Assembly: GCA_937872275.1 (NCBI GenBank) | Contig: CALMSE010000255.1 | Coordinates: forward strand, 1-7,767 | Direction of reading: 5' to 3' | DNA: 7,767 nt | Source of the DNA: an uncultured Leucobacter sp. | Lineage (GTDB): Bacteria > Actinomycetota > Actinomycetes > Actinomycetales > Microbacteriaceae | Part shown: positions 1-5,992 of the stretch, piece after piece | Layout: each line of letters opens with the position of its first letter | Numbering within the stretch: position 1 is the stretch's first letter | Notes under the pieces: generated by a model | The model's input: the letters and a program-made list of their open reading frames with translations, nothing else | The model's database searches: none | Told to the model about the DNA's origin: nothing | Program-made: the position numbers and the translations under genes

Positions 1-398
1 CGCTCGGCATCGCCGCGATCGCGGCACGTGCCCGGGTAGGCGCCGGGCGGATCGTGCGGCGCGGTCGGCGCCTCGGCGATCTCGCGCCGCGTGCACGTGC
101 ACTCGTAGACGAGGCCGGCCGCCTCGAGCCGAGCGATGGCGGCCTCGTGCGCAGAGCCCCGCGCGGTCTGCAGCACCGGCTCTGCGTCCCAGTCGAGGCC
201 CAGCGCTGCGAGGTCCGCGAGCTGCCGCCCGGCCGTGCCCGCGTCGCGGGCGCGATCCAGGTCCTCGATGCGCATGAGGAAGCGACGCCCGCTCGTCCGG
301 GCGAAGAGCCAGGCCAGCATCGCGGTGCGGAGGTTGCCGAGGTGCAGCTCGCCCGAGGGGCTCGGAGCGTAGCGACCGGCGCCGGCGGGGGGATGCAC
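1..398 (-). CDS. gluQ: Glutamyl-Q tRNA(Asp) synthetase, N-terminal part (cut by window edge)
   Basis: GluQ activates glutamate and attaches it to the queuosine base at the wobble position of tRNA(Asp). It is a shortened paralogue of glutamyl-tRNA synthetase that lacks the anticodon-binding domain. About 132 residues are visible. [12 protein letters not shown] (residues 11-22) carries the class I HIGH-type signature as HLGN, and RIEDLD lies at 43-48. The zinc-site pattern seen in E. coli YadB is present: Cys100-x-Cys102, Tyr121 and Cys125, with the Tyr-Cys spacing of four conserved. The KMSKS region and C-terminus lie beyond the left edge. The GTG at 398 is chosen because the frame has no better start upstream and the family signature begins about ten residues later. 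GGAGGA touches the GTG directly, so GAGG at 407-410 (8-nt spacing) is the more likely ribosome site. A discriminating GluRS is the alternative, but the Cys/Tyr pattern and the short N-terminus favour GluQ. Confidence 0.93.
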   Translation of the reverse strand, partial: MHPPAGAGRYAPSPSGELHLGNLRTAMLAWLFARTSGRRFLMRIEDLDRARDAGTAGRQLADLAALGLDWDAEPVLQTARGSAHEAAIARLEAAGLVYECTCTRREIAEAPTAPHDPPGAYPGTCRDRGDAE

Positions 399-433
399 TC
401 CTCCATCCTCCCACGAGGTGCCAGAATGGCCGC
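399..433. promoter_or_regulatory. 35-bp divergent gap between gluQ and the DUF2252 gene
   Basis: The starts of two divergent genes are only 35 bp apart, so any promoters must overlap each other or the neighbouring coding regions. The plus-strand gene has only GAGG at 415-418, about 15 nt from its ATG, which is too far for a good SD. CAGAAT at 422-427 ends 6 nt before the ATG and fits the loose actinobacterial -10 pattern (xANNNT). That would put transcription start at the ATG, giving a leaderless message. No -35 element is recognisable. This is inference from spacing only. Confidence 0.3.
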
Positions 434-1846
434 ATGAGCACCGAAGCGCCGGCGAACGTCGAACTCGATCCCGAGAACCACCCCGACAGCGCGGCGCATC
501 CTGGCGCCTGGCGGGCCCCGGCCTCGGCGGCCGAGCGGACCGAAGCCGGGCGACTGCTGCGCCGCCGGCTGCCGCGTCGCGCGCTCGGCGCCCTGACGAC
601 GGCGGGCAGGCGCGACCCGCTCGCGATACTCGACGAGCAGAACGCGGGCAGGCTGCAGGATCTGCTGCCGCTGCGCGCGGAGCGCATGTCGCAGAGCCCC
701 TTCGCCTTCTACCGCGGCACGGCCGCGATCATGGCGGCGGATCTCGCCGCGGACGCCCACACCGGCATCGTCGTGCCCGCCTGCGGCGACGCCCACATCT
801 CGAACTTCGGCTTCTACGCCTCGCCCCAGCGCACGCTCGTGTTCGACCTCAACGACTTCGACGAGGCCGCCTGGGGCCCGTGGGAATGGGACCTCAAGCG
901 CATGATCGCGAGCGTCGTCATCGCGGGCCAGGCGAGCTCGCGCGACGAGGCCGCGATCCGCACCGCCGTGCTGACCTCGGTACGGGCCTATGCTCTCGCG
1001 ATCCGAGGGGCCTCCGCCATGAGTCCGCGCGACCGATTCTTCACCCACCTGGACGCCGAGGCGGGGCTCCCCAACCTCGATGCGGCCTCGCAGAGAGTGC
1101 TGCGTCGCGCCATCAAGCAGGCGAGGAAGCGCACCGGCGAACGCGCGGCGCGCAAGATCACGGTGCTCGGCGAGGAGGGCCGCCTGCGCTTCGTCGAACA
1201 GCCGCCGACGATGACCCGCCTCGAGGCCGAGTCGGAGCAGCGGCTGCACCGCATGGTGCGGCGCTACCTCGAGAGCGCCAACGCCGACATCAGGCTGCTG
1301 ATGCGCCACTACGTGCTGAGCGACACCGCGCGCCGCGTGGTCGGGGTGGGCAGCGTCGGCACCCGCTGCGCGCTCGCGCTGATGCAGGACGGCGACGGCA
1401 ACGCGCTGCTGCTGCAGAGCAAGGAGGCCAACCGCAGCGTGCTCGAGCAGTACGGCGGCATCCCGCAGCCGCGCGTCTTCACCGCGCTCGTCGCGGAGCA
1501 CGGCGAGGGGGCGCGGGTGGTCGGCATGCAGCGCATCATGCAGGCCGTCTCGGATCCGCTGCTCGGGTATCTGAGGATCGACGGCCTCGATCTCTACGTG
1601 CGCCAGTTCCGCGATATGAAGGGCGGCATCGAGGCTGAGGATCTCGAGGACGGCCCATTCGCCTCCTACGCGCAGGCCTGCGCCGTGACGCTCGCCCGCG
1701 CGCACGCGCAGTCGCCGTTCGCGCCCATGATCAGCGGCTACGTCGGCGGCGGTCGCACCCTCGGCGAGGTGCTGCTCGGCTGGGGTCACGCCTACGCCGA
1801 GCTGTCGCGGGGAGACCACGGGCGCTTCGCCGCCGCGCAGGGGTGA
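434..1846 (+). CDS. DUF2252 family protein (kinase-like, function unknown)
   Basis: This 470-residue protein has the full motif set of the DUF2252 family (COG4320): [12 protein letters not shown] near 84-95, [10 protein letters not shown] at 117-126, FDLNDFDEA at 137-145, VGVGSVG at 303-309, LQSKEA at 327-332 and [10 protein letters not shown] at 388-397. The GDxHxxNFG and FDxNDFD pair resembles the catalytic-loop and metal-binding motifs (HGDxHxxN, then D-F-D) of aminoglycoside and choline phosphotransferases. A phosphotransferase-type fold is therefore plausible, but no substrate is known to me. No signal peptide or membrane segment is seen, so it is probably cytoplasmic. The length is normal for the family and the frame is intact. 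The first 30 or so residues are low-complexity and poorly conserved. The start at 434 lacks a well-spaced SD. No in-frame ATG lies just upstream, and the ATG at 426 is out of frame. It is transcribed alone, divergent from gluQ and convergent with the dehydrogenase gene. Confidence 0.92.
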   Translation: MSTEAPANVELDPENHPDSAAHPGAWRAPASAAERTEAGRLLRRRLPRRALGALTTAGRRDPLAILDEQNAGRLQDLLPLRAERMSQSPFAFYRGTAAIMAADLAADAHTGIVVPACGDAHISNFGFYASPQRTLVFDLNDFDEAAWGPWEWDLKRMIASVVIAGQASSRDEAAIRTAVLTSVRAYALAIRGASAMSPRDRFFTHLDAEAGLPNLDAASQRVLRRAIKQARKRTGERAARKITVLGEEGRLRFVEQPPTMTRLEAESEQRLHRMVRRYLESANADIRLLMRHYVLSDTARRVVGVGSVGTRCALALMQDGDGNALLLQSKEANRSVLEQYGGIPQPRVFTALVAEHGEGARVVGMQRIMQAVSDPLLGYLRIDGLDLYVRQFRDMKGGIEAEDLEDGPFASYAQACAVTLARAHAQSPFAPMISGYVGGGRTLGEVLLGWGHAYAELSRGDHGRFAAAQG

Positions 1847-1861
1847 CCGCGCGGCGGTCGC
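1843..1861. terminator. Short hairpin in the convergent gap, possible bidirectional terminator
   Basis: GACCGC (1845-1850) and GCGGTC (1854-1859) form a perfect 6-bp stem with a GCG loop. It extends by a T-G wobble and a G-C pair to 1843/1861. It overlaps the TGA stop of the DUF2252 gene and fills most of the 18-bp gap to the convergent dehydrogenase stop. No T-run follows on either strand, so it is not a canonical intrinsic terminator. Confidence 0.35.
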
Positions 1862-1864
1862 GGC

Positions 1865-2695
1865 TCAGTCGAGGAAGATGTCGGGGAAGAGCTCCTCGTC
1901 GCGCGTGCCCGGCACCGCGGCATAGCGCGAGAAGTCGGCGACGCCCGCGGCCTCGAGCACGTCCTCGACGATGAGCGAGCGGCCCGTCAGCTCCCGGGAG
2001 GGGGTCGTGAGCACCTCGTAGGCCGCGTCGGCGTAGATCTCGGGGGTGCGCGAGCGCGCCATGATGCGGTCGCCCCCGAGCAGGTTCTGCACCGCCGCGG
2101 TGGCGATGGTCGTGCGCGGCCAGAGCGTGTTCGCGGCGATCCCCTCCCCCGCGAACTCCGCCGCGAGGCCGAGCGTGACGAGGCTCATGCCGTACTTCGC
2201 GAGGGTGTAGCCGGTGTGCGCTCCGAGCCACTTCGGGCTCGCATGGACCGGAGGCGACAGCGAGAGGACGTGGGGGTTCTCGGCCTCGCGCAGCGCGGGG
2301 ATCGCGGCCCGGGAGAGCATGAAGGTGCCGCGCACGTTCACGCCCTGCATCAGGTCGTACTTCTTCGGCGCGAGGTCGAGCGTGCGCGAGAGGTCGATGA
2401 CGCTGGCGTTGTTGACGACCGCGTCGATACCGCCGAACTCGGCGACCGCCGCGTCGACCGCGCGGGCGATGTCGTCGTCCTCGCGCACGTCGCCGAGCAC
2501 GGGGAGCGCCCGCCCTCCCGCGGCCCGGATCGCCTCGGCCGCGGTATGGATCGTGCCCTCGAGCCTCGGGTGGGGCCTGTCGGTCTTGGCGAGCAGCACG
2601 ACGTTCGCGCCGTCGCGGGCCGCCCGCAGCGCGATCGCGAGTCCGATGCCCCGGCTTCCGCCCGACATCAGCACGGTCTTCCCCTCGAGCGTCAT
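1865..2695 (-). CDS. Short-chain dehydrogenase/reductase, HSDL2-like
   Basis: This is a 276-residue classical-type SDR that oxidises or reduces a hydroxyl/carbonyl group with NAD(P)(H). The cofactor loop is SGGSRGIG at 11-18, with the usual first Thr replaced by Ser. NNAS sits at 95-98, Asn120 at the structural Asn position, Ser145/Ser147 in HVLSLSPP, and the catalytic pair is Tyr163/Lys167 in YTLAK. The stretch AKTDRPHPRLEGTIHTAAE (36-54), the WPRTTIATAAVQNLLGGD block (192-209) and the PDIFLD C-terminus are typical of the HSDL2-like SDR subgroup. That subgroup includes human hydroxysteroid dehydrogenase-like 2 (without its SCP2 domain) and bacterial enzymes linked to fatty-acid or terpenoid-alcohol breakdown. 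The exact substrate cannot be read from sequence. The ATG at 2695 is preceded by AGGGA at good spacing. It is transcribed alone, divergent from pdxY. Confidence 0.94.
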   Translation of the reverse strand: MTLEGKTVLMSGGSRGIGLAIALRAARDGANVVLLAKTDRPHPRLEGTIHTAAEAIRAAGGRALPVLGDVREDDDIARAVDAAVAEFGGIDAVVNNASVIDLSRTLDLAPKKYDLMQGVNVRGTFMLSRAAIPALREAENPHVLSLSPPVHASPKWLGAHTGYTLAKYGMSLVTLGLAAEFAGEGIAANTLWPRTTIATAAVQNLLGGDRIMARSRTPEIYADAAYEVLTTPSRELTGRSLIVEDVLEAAGVADFSRYAAVPGTRDEELFPDIFLD

Positions 2696-2745
2696 GGTGC
2701 ATCCCTTCGATCGATCGCCGTATTCATCCGTGGCATGATCGTCTC
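2696..2745. promoter_or_regulatory. 50-bp divergent promoter region between the SDR gene and pdxY
   Basis: The gap must hold the 5' signals of both genes. On the minus side, AGGGA (revcomp within 2702-2706) is the SDR ribosome site. On the plus side no SD precedes pdxY. CATGAT at 2734-2739 lies 6 nt before the ATG and matches 4 of 6 bases of TATAAT, which suggests a leaderless start. A perfect 10-bp palindrome, CGATCGATCG, sits at 2708-2717 close to the centre. It could be an operator, but this word is common by chance in such DNA. Confidence 0.35.
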
Positions 2746-3597
2746 ATGCGCATTCTCTCGATTCAAAGCTCGGTCGCCTACGGCCACGTCGGCAACTCCG
2801 CCGCGGTCTTCCCGCTGCAGCGCATGGGTCACGAGGTCATGCCGGTCTTCACCGTGGTCTTCTCGAATCACACGGGCTACGGATCGTGGAAGGGGCCGCT
2901 GCTCTCGGGGCAGAACGTGCGCGACGTCGTCGCCGGCATCGACGAGCGCGGCGGGCTCGACGACGTCGAGCTGGTGCTGAGCGGCTACCAGGGCGGCGAC
3001 GACATCGGCGACGCGATCCTCGATGCCGTGGCGCTCGTGAAGGAGCGGAATCCCGGCGCCGTGTACGCCTGCGACCCGGTGCTCGGAAGCGCGGACTCGG
3101 GGTGCTTCGTGGCGCCCGAGGTGCAGCACCTGATCCGCGACCGCGTCGTGCCCCGGGCCGACCTCATCACGCCCAACCAGTTCGAGCTGGGCTTCATCAC
3201 GGGTACCTCTCCGCTCACCCTCGACGAGACTCTCGAGTCGGTCGAGCTCGCCCGCGCGCAGGGGCCCGGCAGCGTGCTCGTCACGAGCGTGCTCCGGCCC
3301 GACCGGCCCGAGGGCACCATCGAGATGCTCGCGGTCACGCCCGACGGCGCCTGGATCGTGCAGACGCCCCAGCTGCCGTTCAAGGCGAACGGCTCGGGCG
3401 ACGTGACGGCGGCGCTGTTCTCGTCGCAGCTGCGCGCCACCGGAGACCCCGGGGCGGCGCTCGCCCGAACCGCCGCGAGCGTCTTCGAGCTGCTCGAGAA
3501 CACCCTCGAGTCGGGCGATCGAGAGCTGCGGCTCGTCGAGTCGCAGGAGGCGTACGTGAATCCGCGCCGCGCCTTCGAGGTCGAGCGGATCCGGTAG
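2746..3597 (+). CDS. pdxY: Pyridoxal kinase (PdxY/PdxK type)
   Basis: PdxY phosphorylates pyridoxal, and related vitamers to varying degrees, with ATP to give pyridoxal 5'-phosphate in the vitamin B6 salvage route, in the cytoplasm. The 283-residue protein matches E. coli PdxY in length and layout. It has IQSSVAYGHVGNSAA at 6-20 (substrate-binding N-terminus), FSNHTGYG at 39-46, the SGYQG turn at 79-83, CDPVLG at 109-114 with Cys120 further on, ITPNQFEL at 141-148, and the ribokinase-family signature NGSGDVTAALF at 215-225. Asp219 in GSGD is the expected catalytic base. The His of the E. coli SHVxYGH motif is Ser9 here. The start at 2746 fits the family N-terminus exactly but has no SD. The AraC gene follows after 36 bp, so the two may share a transcript, although the AraC gene's strong SD also allows independent expression. 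Confidence 0.95.
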   Translation: MRILSIQSSVAYGHVGNSAAVFPLQRMGHEVMPVFTVVFSNHTGYGSWKGPLLSGQNVRDVVAGIDERGGLDDVELVLSGYQGGDDIGDAILDAVALVKERNPGAVYACDPVLGSADSGCFVAPEVQHLIRDRVVPRADLITPNQFELGFITGTSPLTLDETLESVELARAQGPGSVLVTSVLRPDRPEGTIEMLAVTPDGAWIVQTPQLPFKANGSGDVTAALFSSQLRATGDPGAALARTAASVFELLENTLESGDRELRLVESQEAYVNPRRAFEVERIR

Positions 3598-3633
3598 TCC
3601 GGCGCGGGCGGGTCCGGGACAGGAGGTGCGAGC

Positions 3634-4593
3634 ATGGCCGTCTGGGACACGCGTGCGCTGCCCGAGGGCGAGCAGTTCGAGTACTACCAGCAGGTCATCT
3701 GCCGCGCCTTCGTGCCGCTCCTGCCGATCGCCTCGCGGGGCGACGGGGGCTTCGCCTCGACGGTCGAGACGCTGCCGCTCGGCGCCCTGAATCGCGCGAG
3801 CGTCGCCTCGCAGCGTCAGGCCACGCATCACGGGCCGAGCGAGGTCTCCGCGACGAGCGAGGCCTACTACTTCGTGAACCTCCAGCTCCGCGGCCGTTGC
3901 CTCGCCCGCCAGGGCGGCACGGAATCGGTCGTCGCCCCGGGTCAGTTCACCGTGCTCGACACGACGCGTCCGTTCTACCTCGACTTCGACTCGGACTGGA
4001 GCATGCTGTCGTTCCGACTGCCGCACGAGCACCTCGCGGGGCGGCTGCCGGGCGACCGCCTGCCCCTCGCCGCCGCGATCGACGACGGGGGCGCCGGGTC
4101 GGCCGCGATCGGCCTCACGCGCACCCTGTGGTCGATGCGCGACGATCTTCCCGCTCATGCGGCGGAGGATCTCGCGCGCGCCTTCGCCGCCGCGGTCTCC
4201 GCCGCGCTCGGGGCTGCGGCCTTCGACGACGGCGAGCTGCTCCCTGAGACGACCCGCGCCGTCGTGGTGCAGTACCTCCGCGACCGGCTCGCGGATCCGT
4301 CGTTGTCGGTGCGGAGCGTGAGCCGGGCGCTGGCGCTGTCGCCGCGCCGCCTGCACGCGCTGTTCGAGGGCGCCGACGAGACCTTCGCCGCCACGCTGCG
4401 CGGGCTCCGGATGCGGCGGGCCGTGGAGCTCTTGGCCGATCCGCGCCCGTCGATCACCGCGGTGGGCGAGGCCGTCGGCTATCCCGATCCCGCCTCATTC
4501 GCCCGTGCGTTCCGCGGCGCCTTCGGGGCTCCCCCGAGCGCATTCCGGCACCGGGCGCACGAATCGCACGGCACCGGCGCACGAATCGCCTAG
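3634..4593 (+). CDS. AraC-family transcriptional regulator
   Basis: This 319-residue DNA-binding regulator has two parts. The N-terminal 200 residues resemble the AraC-binding-like domain found in FeaR-type activators. AYYFVNLQLRGRCLARQGG at 77-95 and the block ending in DTTRPFYLDFDS at 109-120 are the recognisable stretches. The C-terminal AraC helix-turn-helix pair spans about 207-308. Its first HTH is around 225-257 (LSVRSVSRALALSPRRLHALF) and the second carries the signature ITAVGEAVGYPDPASFARAFRGAFG at 274-298. The start at 3634 is firm because AGGAGGT at 3621-3627 sits 6 nt upstream. The inducer is unknown. In this family, regulators often control the adjacent gene, and the acyl-CoA dehydrogenase 82 bp downstream is the obvious candidate. 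The last 13 or so codons lie within a short out-of-frame tandem duplication, so the tail beyond FRHRA is probably dispensable. Confidence 0.92.
   Translation: MAVWDTRALPEGEQFEYYQQVICRAFVPLLPIASRGDGGFASTVETLPLGALNRASVASQRQATHHGPSEVSATSEAYYFVNLQLRGRCLARQGGTESVVAPGQFTVLDTTRPFYLDFDSDWSMLSFRLPHEHLAGRLPGDRLPLAAAIDDGGAGSAAIGLTRTLWSMRDDLPAHAAEDLARAFAAAVSAALGAAAFDDGELLPETTRAVVVQYLRDRLADPSLSVRSVSRALALSPRRLHALFEGADETFAATLRGLRMRRAVELLADPRPSITAVGEAVGYPDPASFARAFRGAFGAPPSAFRHRAHESHGTGARIA
4547..4589. repeat. Imperfect tandem duplication at the 3' end of the AraC gene
   Basis: A 21-nt copy at 4547-4567 and a 20-nt copy at 4570-4589 differ by one G and are separated by AC. They share an exact 14-mer, GGCGCACGAATCGC, at 4554-4567 and 4576-4589. 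The 22-nt period is not a multiple of three, so the two copies are read in different frames. The second copy forms the last codons before the stop. Confidence 0.75.
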
Positions 4594-4630
4594 CCCCGCG
4601 CGGCTCGGGCCCGGATGCTGGTCGGAGGAG

Positions 4631-4650
4631 GGATCGGCGAAGGCCGATCC
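4631..4650. promoter_or_regulatory. Perfect inverted repeat upstream of the acyl-CoA dehydrogenase gene
   Basis: GGATCGGC and GCCGATCC form a perfect 8-bp stem around a GAAG loop, 37 bp after the AraC stop and 25 bp before the dehydrogenase ATG. No T-run follows, so a canonical terminator is unlikely. An operator for a dimeric regulator, an attenuator-like hairpin, or a stem that blocks readthrough from the AraC gene are the options. Confidence 0.5.
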
Positions 4651-4653
4651 GCG

Positions 4654-4665
4654 TTCTGCGCAGAA
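4654..4665. promoter_or_regulatory. 12-bp perfect palindrome abutting the dehydrogenase ribosome site
   Basis: TTCTGCGCAGAA is fully self-complementary and starts 3 bp after the preceding stem-loop. Its last two bases are the first two of the SD sequence AAGGAG. A protein bound here, or RNA folding, could affect translation or transcription of the dehydrogenase gene. No known regulator motif is recognised. Confidence 0.45.
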
Positions 4666-4669
4666 GGAG
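4664..4669 (+). promoter_or_regulatory. Ribosome binding site that fixes the acyl-CoA dehydrogenase start
   Basis: AAGGAG lies 6 nt upstream of the ATG at 4676. The reading frame is open for 57 codons further upstream, into the AraC gene, so this SD together with the start of the family's N-terminal helix decides the start. Confidence 0.8.
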
Positions 4670-4675
4670 ACCCCG

Positions 4676-5911
4676 ATGACCGTTTCATTCGCACTCAGCC
4701 CCGAGCAGCAGCGGCTGAAGGAGGGCGCTCGCGCCTTCGCCCGGGGCGTGCTGGCCCCGCTGATGGAGGAGGTGCGCGCGGAGCGCGACCCGCTGACGCG
4801 CGCGCTGCTGATGAAGCCCGCCGTCGAGGCCGCGGTCGCCGCGGGCATGCTCCGCGGCCTGATCCCCGAGCCCTTCGGCGGCACGGCGTCCAACGGCGTC
4901 GACGCCGCGATCTTCATCGAGGAGATCGCCGCCGAGTCGCCCGACTTCTTCATCACCATGGCCGGGCCGCTCATCGCACTCGCCCCCGTGTACGAGGCCG
5001 GCACGCCGGAGCAGATCGAGCGCTTCGTCTCGCCCTTCCTCGCCTCGGAGGGGGCGCCCGTCGCGGCCATGGCGTTCAGCGAGCCGGCGGGCAGCGCGAA
5101 CTTCGGCGCACCGGCCCCCGCCGACGGCGTGCTCACCACCGCGGTGCCCGACGGCGACGAGTGGGTCGTCAACGGCCGCAAGGCCTGGTCGTCGCTGCTG
5201 CCGGGCTGGGACGGCGACGGCCCCGACCTCATGACGATCGTCTGCCGCACCCCCGGCGGCGTCTCGCTCGTCGTCGCCGAGCGCGCGCAGCTCGCGGGCC
5301 GCATCGAGGTCGAGGAGTACTACGATCTGCCCGGCCTCAAGGGTTGCATGACCTGCCGCGTGCGGCTTCGCGACGTGCGGGTGCCGCGCTCGCACCTCAT
5401 CGGCGACGAAGGCGACGGCGTGCGCCTCACGCTCAACGCCTTCATGGCGAGCGGCGCCTCGATCGGCACCTTCGCCACTGCCGCCGCGCGGAAGGCGTGG
5501 GAGGTCGCCTACGAGTTCGCGAGCACCCAGAGGCGCGGCGGCGCCACCCCGATCATCGATCACCAGGCGGTCTCCGATGCCCTCGCCGACGCGAAGGGGC
5601 GGATCGAGGCGATGCGCCTGCTCGGTTGGCGCGCGCTCGACGCCGTGATCGCCCGGGATGCCGCAGCCGGCGAGCTCGCCCTGCACTCGAAGGTGTTCGG
5701 CTCGGAGACCGGGCTCGCGGTCGTGAACGACCTCGTCAAGGTCGTCGGGGTGACCGCGTACGACGAGCGCTTCCCGCTCGTGCGCCACCTCGCCGACGCA
5801 CTCGCCTATCCGATCATCGAGGGCAGCAACACCGGCGTGCGCCGCCGCCAGCTGCACGGCATCATGACCGCGGAGGGCTTCGATCCCCTCACCGCGTCCG
5901 GGCTCGCCTGA
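4676..5911 (+). CDS. Acyl-CoA dehydrogenase family protein
   Basis: This is a 411-residue flavoenzyme. The family removes hydrogens at C-alpha and C-beta of an acyl-CoA and passes electrons to electron-transfer flavoprotein. Visible marks are the N-terminal helical domain (1-120, with LSPEQQRLKEGARAFARG at 7-24 and PEPFGG at 64-69), the flavin-contacting beta domain motif AMAFSEPAGSAN at 131-142, DEWVVNGRKAW at 161-171, the GLKGCMTCRVRLRDVRVP segment at 220-237, and the C-terminal helical domain from about 245. Glu382 in YPIIEGSNTG is at the position of the catalytic base in MCAD-type enzymes. The usual RxxFG element appears as QRRGGATPIIDHQAV at 285-299. The length is a little above the 380-390 typical of short/medium-chain enzymes. 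Chain length and substrate class cannot be assigned. No other beta-oxidation or ETF gene is visible. The preceding AraC gene probably regulates it. The next gene is convergent. Confidence 0.93.
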   Translation: MTVSFALSPEQQRLKEGARAFARGVLAPLMEEVRAERDPLTRALLMKPAVEAAVAAGMLRGLIPEPFGGTASNGVDAAIFIEEIAAESPDFFITMAGPLIALAPVYEAGTPEQIERFVSPFLASEGAPVAAMAFSEPAGSANFGAPAPADGVLTTAVPDGDEWVVNGRKAWSSLLPGWDGDGPDLMTIVCRTPGGVSLVVAERAQLAGRIEVEEYYDLPGLKGCMTCRVRLRDVRVPRSHLIGDEGDGVRLTLNAFMASGASIGTFATAAARKAWEVAYEFASTQRRGGATPIIDHQAVSDALADAKGRIEAMRLLGWRALDAVIARDAAAGELALHSKVFGSETGLAVVNDLVKVVGVTAYDERFPLVRHLADALAYPIIEGSNTGVRRRQLHGIMTAEGFDPLTASGLA

Positions 5912-5992
5912 AGCCGGGCGGCGAGGCGGCGGTCGTCGGCCCCGAGGCCTTCGTGCTCGCGGTCGAGGGCGTCCTCCGGCCGGGCGGCCCCG
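5912..5992. other. 81-bp convergent gap without a convincing terminator
   Basis: The gap separates the stop codons of the acyl-CoA dehydrogenase and yibE/F genes. It is almost entirely G+C. It holds only weak stems, such as GGCC-CCGA-GGCC at 5938-5949 and the palindrome CCGGCCGG at 5976-5983. A 10-nt direct repeat, GCCGGGCGGC, occurs at 5913-5922 and 5979-5988. No T-run is present on either strand. Confidence 0.5.

Noticed and set aside
12..25. 14-bp perfect palindrome GCCGCGATCGCGGC
   Set aside because: It lies inside gluQ coding sequence. GC-rich words built on CGATCG are frequent across the whole window, so composition explains it.
1731..2702. A minus-strand frame slightly longer than the SDR gene, in another phase
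   Set aside because: It is a shifted-frame shadow with Arg/Gly-rich sequence. The frame at 1865-2695 carries all SDR motifs and a good SD.
2692..4356. A long open frame on the minus strand across pdxY and most of the AraC gene
   Set aside because: It is antisense to two genes with clear family motifs. The translation is Arg/Gly/Ala/Glu-rich with no domain, as expected from high-GC codon bias.
4505..4675. 57-codon upstream extension of the acyl-CoA dehydrogenase frame
   Set aside because: It overlaps the AraC gene in a different frame, has no family similarity, and the SD at 4664-4669 points to the ATG at 4676.
4685..5857. A long minus-strand open frame inside the acyl-CoA dehydrogenase gene
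   Set aside because: It lies antisense to an intact dehydrogenase with catalytic motifs, has low-complexity composition and no recognisable family.
5913..5988. 10-nt direct repeat GCCGGGCGGC at both ends of the convergent gap
   Set aside because: It is short and G/C-only, with no insertion between the copies; expected by chance here and not an attachment site.
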